Source of the DNA: AP-15 sp963747735
GTDB lineage: Bacteria; Pseudomonadota; Alphaproteobacteria; ATCC43930; CGMCC-115725
Assembly: GCA_963747735.1 (NCBI GenBank)
Contig: CAVVGE010000008.1
Location: 186,001-250,000 of the forward strand
DNA length: 64,000 nucleotides
Reading direction: 5' to 3'
The notes under the pieces were generated by a model. That model was not told where the DNA came from and did not search any database. It saw nothing but the letters and a program-made list of their open reading frames with translations. How positions within the stretch are numbered: position 1 is the first letter of the stretch; each line of letters starts with the position of its first letter. A program made the position numbers and the translations under genes. Shown in pieces: positions 36,618 to 45,235 of this stretch.

Positions 36618-36635
36618 TTTACGCTCTCTTTATGT
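36618..36635 (+). promoter_or_regulatory. Putative KdpE operator upstream of small membrane-protein gene
   Basis: TTTACGC-TCTC-TTTATGT, half-site starts 11 bp apart. The second box TTCCGCATCG-AATTCTTATT begins at 36648, again 30 bp from the first half-site. A -10-like TATGAA follows. The ATG at 36714 lies 79 bp after the operator, matching the 77 bp seen at kdp. Confidence 0.6.
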
Positions 36636-36713
36636 CAGCCGGCTCGATTCCGCATCGAATTCTTATTTTGTATGAAATAGATGCTGGCGCACACGCCACA
36701 GCGTCGGCACGAC

Positions 36714-36908
36714 ATGGCTCGTCACGCGCGCACGCCCGCCGAATATCGCGACCGCGGGTTCATCTGGGCCGTCGAAGATCAGATCTTCGCCGACGATTGG
36801 CTGCTGGCGACGGCCTATACCGTCGCCGAATGGGCGGTCGCCTATCTCGGTCCATTTTTTTGGATCTCGCTGTCGGCCGCGCTCCTGGCCGCGGAGCTCG
36901 GCCGCTAG
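36714..36908 (+). CDS. 64-aa membrane-associated protein, likely K+-responsive
   Basis: MARHARTPAEYRDRGFIWAV, then EDQIFADDWLLATAYTVAEW, ending in a hydrophobic helix (YLGPFFWISLSAALLAAEL). A start at 36681 is also open, but 36714 suits the operator spacing. It has one predicted membrane segment with an N-terminal cytoplasmic part. I do not recognise the family. Its placement directly after kup under a KdpE-like operator suggests a role in K+ transport or its regulation (inference). Confidence 0.6.
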   Translation: MARHARTPAEYRDRGFIWAVEDQIFADDWLLATAYTVAEWAVAYLGPFFWISLSAALLAAELGR

Positions 36909-37000
36909 CGCAAGCCGAGCCCATCAAGTCGTTCGGATGGCCGCCGATCCGCCAATTTCCAGCACCGCCGTGACGCGGAGCGGTTCGAGCGGCTTTGCCG

Positions 37001-38170
37001 TTATGGGCTGACCGAGCGGCTCACCACGACACCGCTGATCACGGGACCCGTGACCGTGTTGATCAACAGGAAGAACTTCTGCAGCTCGTTGAGCGGCGCG
37101 TTCGCGACATAGATGATGTCGTCCTTCTCGACTGGAAACCGATCGGCCAGGAAATAGCCGGACGCATTGCCCAGGTTCAGGTGATACAAAATCGCCCCTC
37201 TGCCGTCCGGCGCGGTGTAGCGCGACGGCACCCCGAGCGCCTTCACCACCGGCGGCGCTTCGAAGCGGAACAGGAAAACTCCCTTCGGGTCAGCCCGCAG
37301 ATCAAGCAGCCCGCCGCCTTTGGCGAGCGCCTTCGCAAGCGTAAGCCTGTCGGCGTCGAAAGCGATCTGCGCGTTGGTGCCGGTGGCGCCGAATACCAAA
37401 AATGTGGCCGGCGCCTTAACCAGCGTGATGTCATCTCCGGGACGGACATAAATATTCTCGGCCGGGTCCGACACCAGCCGTTCCATCGGGATCGTCATCG
37501 TGACCCCGTCGCGCGAGAGCCGAACCGACGTCTCGTACACCGCCGATTTTGCGCCGCCCGCCGCGGCGATCACGTTGAGCAGCCGGTCGCCGCCGACCGA
37601 GAGAGGCACCCTTGCTCCGGCGACGGCATCGCCCGAAACAGTCACCATGTTGGACGGGCTTTTCGTGACGCCGACGATCGCTTGCGGCTCGATTGCCTTT
37701 TCCGCGAGCCTGTCCTCGATCGTGCGCTCGACCTCAGCGGGCGTGCGACCGGCGGCATGCACCCGGCCCGCATAGGGGATGCTGATCGCGCCATCCTGCG
37801 CCACGACCTCGTCCGCAAACTTGGTCTCGGTTCTTGGCCCAACTCCTGCGGCTTGTGTCGGCGCTGCCCCGAACAATCCGCCGCTTGCCGCCTCCCACAC
37901 AGACACGGAAACCGTGTCGCCAACCCGTATCGTCACCCGCGGCGGCCGGTTCTCGGCCTGGAATTGCGTCTGAAAGCTCGGGGCGGGCTGGGACTGCAGG
38001 ACCGAGACCACTCGTTTGTCGATGGCGATGATGTCAAACAGAGCCTCGTTCGGCTTCTGCTGGGCTTCATCGATGATCTGCCCCGTCGTCGGCCCAGCGC
38101 TCGGCAGCGAGCCGCATCCGACCAAGCCAGCCGCCAGCCACCCCATTAGGAAGACGGGATTTCTGATCAT
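37001..38170 (-). CDS. Polysaccharide export outer-membrane lipoprotein (Wza-like)
   Basis: 389 aa. Signal peptide with lipobox (LAAGLVGCGS, Cys19). A Poly_export domain (RVTIRVGDTVSVSVWEAASG, GAISIPYAGRVHAAGRTPAE) and SLBB-type repeats (VPLSVGGDRLLNVIAAAGG; YVRPGDDITLV) follow, with a C-terminal hydrophobic end (FLLINTVTGPVISGVVV). It forms the outer-membrane export channel for exopolysaccharide. It is transcribed away from the rest of the EPS locus. The partner Wzc/Wzz-like co-polymerase is not in the window. Confidence 0.9.
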   Translation of the reverse strand: MIRNPVFLMGWLAAGLVGCGSLPSAGPTTGQIIDEAQQKPNEALFDIIAIDKRVVSVLQSQPAPSFQTQFQAENRPPRVTIRVGDTVSVSVWEAASGGLFGAAPTQAAGVGPRTETKFADEVVAQDGAISIPYAGRVHAAGRTPAEVERTIEDRLAEKAIEPQAIVGVTKSPSNMVTVSGDAVAGARVPLSVGGDRLLNVIAAAGGAKSAVYETSVRLSRDGVTMTIPMERLVSDPAENIYVRPGDDITLVKAPATFLVFGATGTNAQIAFDADRLTLAKALAKGGGLLDLRADPKGVFLFRFEAPPVVKALGVPSRYTAPDGRGAILYHLNLGNASGYFLADRFPVEKDDIIYVANAPLNELQKFFLLINTVTGPVISGVVVSRSVSP

Positions 38171-38632
38171 CTCGTGGAATACGCTAACTCACTCGGATTG
38201 CGTTCTACCATTTATGTATCCTATGGCAAGCGTATTCTCTCATTTTTATATGCCGCGGCGGCCAGCGGGTAGGGACAGTGGCGGTGACCCCGTCATGACC
38301 GCGAGGTTCGTCGTGCCGATCGGGCCCATCGGACGGGCCGAGGCCGCCGTGACCGCCGCAAACAGGGGATCCGCGCGCTTTGCCAGCCGCTCCGAGAACG
38401 CATGCCCCGGGAGTAAGCCGTTATCGGTTCGCCTTGCGGATAGCGGCCGAACGCGGCCGCCTCAAACCGGCCATAGTGTTCGGTATCAGTTCGATTGGCG
38501 CCCCGCGCGATCGAGCTTGCAACGGACCATTTCCTTGTCTCGGCATGATCTTACGCGCCTCTGGCCGTCGAGCACAAAGCCCGGCCCGGCGGCTTTGCCG
38601 CTGGCCGATCGGCTGGTTCATCAGGGTGAGCT
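38171..38632. other. 462-bp gap without a supported gene
   Basis: The left 90 bp are AT-rich (TTTATGTATCC, CATTTTTATATGCC) and probably hold the promoter of the leftward export gene. Open frames across the rest are low-complexity Arg/Pro/Ala shadows with no conserved motif and no ribosome binding site. Confidence 0.4.
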
Positions 38633-39199
38633 TTGCTGATCGCAGTGACCGGCTTTGGCGATACCGCTGTGCTGCTGCCGGTGGCAGCAACGATCTTCGT
38701 GTGGCTGTTGCTGATCGGAGCGTCCCGCGCCGCAGCGTGGTGGGCCGCCTCGATATTTCTCTGCGGCGGCCTGACAGCCGTGTTGAAGATCTATTTCTGG
38801 GGATGCCCGCCGGCTCCCGACCTGCACAGCCCGAGCGGTCATACGAGCTTCGCTACGCTCGTCTATGGAGCGATCGCATTGATCGTTGCCGCCGAGGGTG
38901 GGCGCTGGCGCCCGCCGGTCGCGGCGGCCTGCGCTGGTGGTCTTATTGCGGGCATTGCCGGGTCGCGTCTGCTGCTCGATGCCCACAGCATCCTCGAAAT
39001 CGTTCTTGGTGGGACCATCGGCGGCGGCTTTCTTGCTCTCTTTGGCCGGGGATATTGGCGCTACCGGCCGAAGAACGCGCACCTTGCGGTGCTCTTGGTC
39101 GCCGTGACGGTCCTGATGTCGGTGCTCCACGGAAGTCAGCTCCGCGCCGAAGGTGTGCTGCATCGCGTAGCCGCCTATTTCCGGATCGAGTGCCGCTGA
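38633..39199 (+). CDS. PAP2-family membrane phosphatase
   Basis: 188 aa, five or six membrane segments. Motif 2 is SPSGHTSFATL and motif 3 is GSRLLLDAHSILEIVLGG; motif 1 is reduced to LKIYFWGCPPAP, with Lys present. The family removes phosphate from lipid pyrophosphates, such as undecaprenyl pyrophosphate released in polysaccharide synthesis. The start is TTG 38633 with CAGGGTGAG upstream; GTG 38645 is an alternative. Location in the EPS locus fits carrier-lipid recycling. Confidence 0.75.
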   Translation: MLIAVTGFGDTAVLLPVAATIFVWLLLIGASRAAAWWAASIFLCGGLTAVLKIYFWGCPPAPDLHSPSGHTSFATLVYGAIALIVAAEGGRWRPPVAAACAGGLIAGIAGSRLLLDAHSILEIVLGGTIGGGFLALFGRGYWRYRPKNAHLAVLLVAVTVLMSVLHGSQLRAEGVLHRVAAYFRIECR

Positions 39200-39502
39200 G
39201 ACCCGACCTGGGCACGGCCGCCAAAACCTCCTGTCAAACGGCACGCAAACGGGCCCCCGAACGGACCAACGGCGAGGGCCCCATCCGAGCCGGGACGGCA
39301 GGCCGGGACCGGGTTTCGCGAGCAGCGACGCCGCCACCCGCGGCCACCTCTTCTGCTCTTTCCTGGCCTTGATCATGCCTGAGCGACCATTTTCGCGCAT
39401 CCTATAAGCGGTTAAATCGATTAACATAGGTTGTAGTTAACGCCGGTGAGACCGATGGTCTGCTTGGCGCTTACGGGGATTCGTGTCATCTATTGGCTCG
39501 GC

Positions 39503-39660
39503 ATGAGGGTTCTCTTTGTCTTGGGCACACGACCCGGAAGCGATCAAGCTGGTCCCAGTGATTGAGGAGCTGTCTTCGCAGCCGGATTTTGCTGGATGCT
39601 GTGCGCCACCGGGCAACACCATGAATCGTTGGCCTTGATCCTTGATCTTTGGCGAGCTCC
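39503..39660 (+). pseudogene. Fragment of UDP-GlcNAc 2-epimerase (wecB-like)
   Basis: ATGAGGGTT begins MRVLFVLGTRP; after one-base shifts it continues EAIKLVPVIEELSSQPDF and LCATGQHHESLALILDL. That is the N-terminal signature of WecB-type epimerases (GTRPEAIKLAPV ... TGQH). The similarity ends near 39650, and the rest of a 370-codon gene is absent. It is a decayed stub, probably from remodelling of the EPS locus. The remaining 39200-39500 and 39660-39849 hold nothing else I can support. Confidence 0.6.
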
Positions 39661-39849
39661 AGGCCGAATTGGAAGCAACTACGACAACTTTCGCCGGAGC
39701 GCCGCAGGCGACGAAGCTTATCTCTCCAGCTCGGGTTGGCGGATCCGTCGCGCTGGTCATCAGCGGCCGTGTGTATGATCGACCGATATGCCACTGGCGA
39801 TAATTGCTGTGCTGGTTACGGATTCGAGTAGCGTGGAGTCCAAAGAACC

Positions 39850-41280
39850 ATGAGCTACATCTATTCACTTCCGGCCGAGATGGCGTTTGATACAAAGGGT
39901 CTGTTTGGCTACTCGTTCGGCCCGTTGCGGCAAGAAGATCTGGATATTTACTATATCGTGGTAGAAAGAGGACATGATACCTTTATGATCAGCAACAAAA
40001 TTACACGGACTTATTATATTCTTGGTGGTAATGGTAATTTTATAATTGACGGGCGTGACCATAACGTAAGCGCCGGCATGCTGATAGAGGTGCCGCCAAA
40101 AGTCGAATATTCTTATTCCGGCAAAATGACTCTGCTCGCCATTTGCAAACCTCGTTGGTTTTCCGGCAATGATACCCATACGAGGCATAATCCTGCCGTC
40201 GTTCGGGGAGACCCTCCTCCAGCAGGGAATGAGACCTCGCGGCTGAAGCGGTTGATTGGGCTCAGGCTGTTCGGGAAATCGCCGGCCAATGCCTTTCTCC
40301 GGCTCAATCAGGTCTTGTGGAACAAGCTTCCCGAGCCGCTAATCGCTTGTCGTCCAATGCGCTCATATGGCAATCTGCTGCACGCGCTGGCTCGGATCCA
40401 GGGAGCACGTGCGCAAGCTTTCAGCACTTTCTTTCTGCGCAATCGGCCTCAGCTCGAATTGATCCGTCGCCTGGTTCAGCGTCACGATCGAGCAAGCACG
40501 TTGAGAGTGGCGGTGCTCGGCTGCAGCACCGGCGCCGAAGCTTATTCGGTGGCGTGGACCATCCGAACCGAGCGACCTGATTTGCAGCTGATTTTGCATG
40601 CGGTCGATATTTCGCGGCAGGCGATACAAATCGGACGGCGCGGACGCTACTCGCTCGTCACGCCGGAGGTGACCCCTACGAATGTTTTTGACCGCATGAC
40701 CGAGGCCGAGATTGGCGAGATTTTCGACATCGATGGCGATGGCGCGACGGTAAAACCGTGGGTGAGAGAAGGAATCGAATGGATATTCGGCGACGCCGGC
40801 GATCCGGAGATCGTCAAAACGCTCGAATTATCTTATAATATTGTAATTGCGAATAATTTCCTATGCCACATGGATGTGCCGACGGCGACAGGAGCATTGC
40901 GCAACATTTCTCACTTGGTAAGTCCGCACGGGTATCTTTTTGTTTCAGGGGTCGATGTGGAAGTGCGGACAACGGTTTCCGAGGAATTGGGATGGAATCC
41001 GGTGGAAGAGCTTCTCGATGAAATTCACGAGGGCGATCCCTGCATGAGAAGCATCTGGCCGTGCCAATATGGCGGGCTCGAGCCTTTGAGCAAGAGAAGG
41101 CGGGATTGGCGCCGCCGTTACGCGGCGGCTTTTCAGCTGATCCCGACTGAAGCGGGAGCCGGGAATTCAGAGCACTCCGGCAGAGCAATCGAGGACGGCC
41201 GCGGCGGTTCGGTAGAACGCGGCGTTCCCGCGATCGCTTTTCGTGCAGGCGGCACCGCTCGCGTCTCCGCTGCCGGCTGA
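39850..41280 (+). CDS. Cupin-CheR-type methyltransferase fusion
   Basis: 476 aa. Residues about 20-110 form a cupin-like beta barrel (GGNGNFIIDGRDHNVSAG, then IEVPPKVEYSYSG). Residues about 195-420 resemble the CheR/SAM methyltransferase fold: a helical lead, LRVAVLGCSTGAEAYSVAW (SAM motif I, near 218), LHAVDISRQAI, and YNIVIANNFLCHMD. The C-terminal 60 residues look disordered. The first 400 bp are more AT-rich than neighbours. It precedes the Wzx gene by 65 bp. A substrate in EPS or a signalling role is open; I know of no standard family with this pairing. Confidence 0.65.
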   Translation: MSYIYSLPAEMAFDTKGLFGYSFGPLRQEDLDIYYIVVERGHDTFMISNKITRTYYILGGNGNFIIDGRDHNVSAGMLIEVPPKVEYSYSGKMTLLAICKPRWFSGNDTHTRHNPAVVRGDPPPAGNETSRLKRLIGLRLFGKSPANAFLRLNQVLWNKLPEPLIACRPMRSYGNLLHALARIQGARAQAFSTFFLRNRPQLELIRRLVQRHDRASTLRVAVLGCSTGAEAYSVAWTIRTERPDLQLILHAVDISRQAIQIGRRGRYSLVTPEVTPTNVFDRMTEAEIGEIFDIDGDGATVKPWVREGIEWIFGDAGDPEIVKTLELSYNIVIANNFLCHMDVPTATGALRNISHLVSPHGYLFVSGVDVEVRTTVSEELGWNPVEELLDEIHEGDPCMRSIWPCQYGGLEPLSKRRRDWRRRYAAAFQLIPTEAGAGNSEHSGRAIEDGRGGSVERGVPAIAFRAGGTARVSAAG

Positions 41281-41345
41281 CCGCAGAGGGCTGGATGCGA
41301 CGAGCCCTCGTGTCAATCCTTTCTGCCTGCCGCAGGAAGTCGAGC

Positions 41346-42866
41346 ATGGGCGATTTGAGGTTTCGTGCCGCAGATCTGAAGGCGAACACCATTCGCGGCG
41401 GTTTCGCACGGCTCGGCGCCCAAGGTCTTAATTTTTTGGTCCGTATCGCCTCTCTGACGGTATTGGCCAGGCTGCTGAGCCCGAAAGACTTCGGGATGGT
41501 CGGCATGGTCACCGCTTTCACCGGTGTGTTAATTTTGTTCCGCGACTTCGGGCTGGCATCCGCTGCGGTGCAGCGGGCGACCGTTACCGAGGCGCAATTA
41601 TCGACATTATTTTGGATCAACACTGCGCTCGGGGTGCTGCTCGGGCTCGCGACCCTCGCCATGGCGCCGGCCATCGCCGCCTTTTACCACGAGCCGCGGC
41701 TTTCCGCGGTGACCGCCGTGCTGGCGGCGGGGTTCCTGTTCAACGCGGCGGGCATTCAGCACGCGGCAATTCTGCAACGCCGGATGCAGTTCACTGCCTT
41801 GTCGGTGATCAGCATCGTCTCGCTGATTGCCGCTTCCGTTGTTGGCATTATCCTCGCGATGGCGGGCTGCCGGTATTGGGCCCTTGTAGCGCTGTCGGTC
41901 ACCTCTCCGCTCGTGGCCACGATCGGTTTCTGGGTCGCAGCAGGCTGGCTCCCCGGCATGCCGCGGGGTTGGGTCGGAGTTCGTTCGATGATGCGTTTTG
42001 GCGGGACGCTCACCCTGAACGGCGTGATCGCCTATGTCGCCTACAATGCTGACAAAGTGTTGATTGGCCGCTTTTGGGGAGCCGATGCGATCGGGCTCTA
42101 CGGCAGGGCTTACCAGCTGGTCAACATTCCAACTGACAACCTGAATTCCGCTGTCGGCGAGGTAGCGTTTTCCGCGTTGTCGCGGCTCCAGGACGATTCC
42201 GTTCGGCTGAGAAGCTATTTCTTGAAGGGCTTCTCGCTGGTCTTGGGCCTGACTGTGCCGATTACGATCGCATGTGGGCTCTTTGCCGATGATATGGTTT
42301 CCGTCGTCCTGGGGCCGAAATGGGAGGATGCGGCGACGATCGTTCGCTTGCTGGCCCCCACAATTCTGATCTTCGCGATAATCAACCCGTTGGGATGGCT
42401 GCTCTACTCGATCGGACTGGTGCAACGATCCTTGAAGATCGCTCTCGTCTTTGCCCCGCTGATGATTACCGGTTGCGCCCTCGGATTGCCATACGGACCA
42501 AAAGGGGTCGCCTTTGCCTACTCGGCAGTTATGATGCTGTGGGTTGTTCCGCATGTTCTCTGGTGCGTGCATCGCACCCCGATATCCTTCGCCGACATTC
42601 TGCTGACGGCGAGCCGGCCATTGGCCTCCGGTATTGTCGCCGGCGCCGGCGCTTTCGGGATACGACTGCTCTGCGGACCACTGGTTTCACCGACCCTCGG
42701 GCTCGCTCTCGAGAGCAGCGTTCTCTTCGCCGTATTCGTCGGGGCGCTGCTGATCATCGGCGGACAAAAGTCGCTATACCTGGATTTTCTTAGAGGATTG
42801 AGGAGCCCACCTGCGGCCTCCCGACCCGACATCAGTGGAACCGCGGCGGTCTCTCGCAGCACGTAG
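41346..42866 (+). CDS. Polysaccharide flippase (Wzx/MOP family)
   Basis: 506 aa from ATG 41346 (CAGGAAG upstream; the frame opens at 41295). Many membrane segments are present. The N-terminus GAQGLNFLVRIASLTVLARL, LSPKDFGMVGMVTAF and the DKVLIGRFWGADAIGLYGRA block are typical of lipopolysaccharide O-unit or EPS repeat-unit flippases of the MOP superfamily. It moves lipid-linked sugar units across the inner membrane. It is in line with 42930-50159, probably one operon. Confidence 0.88.
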   Translation: MGDLRFRAADLKANTIRGGFARLGAQGLNFLVRIASLTVLARLLSPKDFGMVGMVTAFTGVLILFRDFGLASAAVQRATVTEAQLSTLFWINTALGVLLGLATLAMAPAIAAFYHEPRLSAVTAVLAAGFLFNAAGIQHAAILQRRMQFTALSVISIVSLIAASVVGIILAMAGCRYWALVALSVTSPLVATIGFWVAAGWLPGMPRGWVGVRSMMRFGGTLTLNGVIAYVAYNADKVLIGRFWGADAIGLYGRAYQLVNIPTDNLNSAVGEVAFSALSRLQDDSVRLRSYFLKGFSLVLGLTVPITIACGLFADDMVSVVLGPKWEDAATIVRLLAPTILIFAIINPLGWLLYSIGLVQRSLKIALVFAPLMITGCALGLPYGPKGVAFAYSAVMMLWVVPHVLWCVHRTPISFADILLTASRPLASGIVAGAGAFGIRLLCGPLVSPTLGLALESSVLFAVFVGALLIIGGQKSLYLDFLRGLRSPPAASRPDISGTAAVSRST

Positions 42867-42929
42867 ATGCGGATGATCCTCGAGGACAGGTTTCTGTAGA
42901 GTGCAGCATGTTTCTGAGTTTCCTGGCAA

Positions 42930-45176
42930 ATGACCAAAGTGCCTGACTCGATAGGCCGGCGACGGCTGCTCTGGCGGTCTCCGCCGGTCCGCACGGAGCT
43001 CGTCGATCCTGCCGGCGCAGCAGCGCCGCGTATCAGGCGCAGGAGACGACGGTTCGCGATCCTCGCCGGTGTCATCCTGTTTGGGATTATCTGCGCGGTG
43101 GCTGCCGATCGGCAGCTGAGTCATCGGAGATCGTCGCTGGGCGCGGCGTCGATGTCTACCGAACAAATCTGGAACGATGTCTCCTGCCGGCTGCGGTTGT
43201 ACGCGCAAAAGGCGAAGGGCGACATCCCGGAGCTCTCATGGACCGAGCTTTGGCAGCTGACGCTCCCGGGAACAGGGTTCATCTGCGCCGAGGGGGCCAG
43301 CCTGGAGGCGAGCCTCCAATTCAGCACGATCGCGGGTGAGGGCGACCGCCGTGCCGGGGCGCGCATTTTTGGCGAAAGATGCGCGGTGTGCCACGGCGCT
43401 AATGGAACGGGTGGTCCGGTCGGCCCGTCGCTGGCTCGATCGGAGTACATCCACGGCGATAGCGACTTCGCCATCTTCCAGAATCTGAGGCACGGAATTC
43501 CCGGCACGGCCATGCCGGCGGCCGACCTACCGGTGCGAACCCTCTTGCCGGTCATTGCCTACGTCAGAAGGCTGCAAACGCAGTCGGCCGAGGGTCAGAC
43601 AGCCGAAACGCCGCGCCCGGCGATCCGGGTGAGCGACGAGCGCCTGCTGGCCGCCGGCACCAGGACAGACGAGTGGCTGACTTATTCGGGCTCGTATAAT
43701 GGCTGGCGTCACACATCGCTCGCCGAAGTCACGCCGGCCAACGTCGCTCGCTTGCAGGTTCGCTGGATCAAACAATTCGACATTACAGATCAAAACATCG
43801 AAGCCACGCCGCTGGTGATCGACGGGATGATATTCATCGCCGCAGACGGCGCGCACGTCCTGGCGTTGGATGCGAAGACCGGCCATAAGATCTGGCAATA
43901 TTCGCGGCCCGTGCCGGCCGATTTGCCGCTGGAGGCCGGACTGGCGAACCGAGGATTGGCTGTCCACGGCGGCACGCTCTTTTTCGGCAGCCCGGACGGA
44001 TATCTGATCGCCATCAACGCTGGCGACGGAAAGCTGATCTGGCAAAAACCCGTGGCCAGCTCGGCGGACGGCTACTCGATTAGCGGGGCCCCGCTGGTCG
44101 TGAACCACTCGGTCATCGTCGGGGTCTCGGGCGGCGAGTTCAAGATGCGCGGCTTTCTCGCCGCCTATGACGTATCGACGGGCCGACAACAGTGGAAATT
44201 CGACACGATCCCAGGGCCGGGTGAAATCGGACATCAGACCTGGGAGAACGATGCGTGGCGCACCGGCGGCGGTGCGACGTGGATCACCGGCAGCTACGAT
44301 CCATCGACCGATCTTCTTTATTGGGGCGTCGGCAATCCGAGCCCGGCGTTTTTGGGCGATGTGCGCCCCGGCGACAACCTGTTCACCGCCAGCGTGATCG
44401 CCCTGCACGCGAGCACCGGCAAGCTGGCTTGGTATTTCCAGTTCACTCCGCATGACGACCACGACCGGGATGCCGCCCAGACCCCGGTTCTCGCCGACCT
44501 GTTGATCGGAGGCAAGCTTCGGAAAACGATCTGCTGGCCAAACCGGAACGGTTTTTATTACGTTCTTGACCGCGTCACCGGTCAGTTCTTGACCGGCGTG
44601 CCATTCGTTACCGTAGACTGGGCGAAGGGGCTCAGCCCGGCCGGAAGGCCGATCCTGGCGGATGCCCCCACGATATCGACGGCTGGGCGCAGCACACGCC
44701 CCGGCATCGGTGGCGGGACGAACTGGGAAAACCCGAGCTTCGACCCAAAACGAGGATCCATATTTATCCCGGCTACCGAAAGCAGCTCGGTGTTCACCAA
44801 GCTTCCCCCGGACAGGGTCGTGGACAGCGGACGCAACCGAATGTCCGTCGGCAGTGGCTGGAGCCAGGTGACATCGGCGACCCGCGAGGTGGTCGCGCTC
44901 GACGCCGCGACCGGCCACCGAAAGTGGGCTTACACAGCGCCCGCCGACAAAGGCACCCGCGATCTGACCTACGGTGGCCTGCTGTCCACCGCAGGAGGGC
45001 TCGTGTTTGGCGCATCAGGAGGCGTGCTGTTCGCCTTGGATGCGGATACCGGTCGCGAGCTCTGGCACGTTACGCTCGGCGGAGCCACCAAAGCGGCGCC
45101 GGTCGCGTTTACCGTCGACGGACGAGAGGTGATCGCCGTGTCGGCCGGCCGGTCGCTGTTCGTCTTTGGGCTCTAA
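42930..45176 (+). CDS. Membrane-anchored quinohemoprotein (PQQ-dehydrogenase-like) with cytochrome c domain
   Basis: 748 aa. It begins with an N-terminal membrane anchor (FAILAGVILFGIICAVAA, about 42-59). A cytochrome c domain (ERCAVCHGANGTGGPVGPSL, CxxCH near 151; distal Met in GTAMPAADLPV) follows, then an eight-bladed quinoprotein propeller (245-748) with repeats such as VLALDAKTGHKIWQY. HDDHDRDAAQTPVLADL matches the region after the active-site Asp in PQQ dehydrogenases. The vicinal Cys-Cys pair expected before VNRG is absent (EAGLANRGLAV). The substrate is unknown; an EPS-related alcohol is conceivable. Confidence 0.8.
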   Translation: MTKVPDSIGRRRLLWRSPPVRTELVDPAGAAAPRIRRRRRRFAILAGVILFGIICAVAADRQLSHRRSSLGAASMSTEQIWNDVSCRLRLYAQKAKGDIPELSWTELWQLTLPGTGFICAEGASLEASLQFSTIAGEGDRRAGARIFGERCAVCHGANGTGGPVGPSLARSEYIHGDSDFAIFQNLRHGIPGTAMPAADLPVRTLLPVIAYVRRLQTQSAEGQTAETPRPAIRVSDERLLAAGTRTDEWLTYSGSYNGWRHTSLAEVTPANVARLQVRWIKQFDITDQNIEATPLVIDGMIFIAADGAHVLALDAKTGHKIWQYSRPVPADLPLEAGLANRGLAVHGGTLFFGSPDGYLIAINAGDGKLIWQKPVASSADGYSISGAPLVVNHSVIVGVSGGEFKMRGFLAAYDVSTGRQQWKFDTIPGPGEIGHQTWENDAWRTGGGATWITGSYDPSTDLLYWGVGNPSPAFLGDVRPGDNLFTASVIALHASTGKLAWYFQFTPHDDHDRDAAQTPVLADLLIGGKLRKTICWPNRNGFYYVLDRVTGQFLTGVPFVTVDWAKGLSPAGRPILADAPTISTAGRSTRPGIGGGTNWENPSFDPKRGSIFIPATESSSVFTKLPPDRVVDSGRNRMSVGSGWSQVTSATREVVALDAATGHRKWAYTAPADKGTRDLTYGGLLSTAGGLVFGASGGVLFALDADTGRELWHVTLGGATKAAPVAFTVDGREVIAVSAGRSLFVFGL

Positions 45177-45235
45177 AAGGATTTCCAGACGATTAAGCAC
45201 CCAGAAATCGGATGCATGCTCGCGTGAGGCTTCCA

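Noticed and set aside
38016..38639. 207-codon plus-strand frame
   Set aside because: Its first part is antisense to the export lipoprotein; the remainder has no motif and no start signal.
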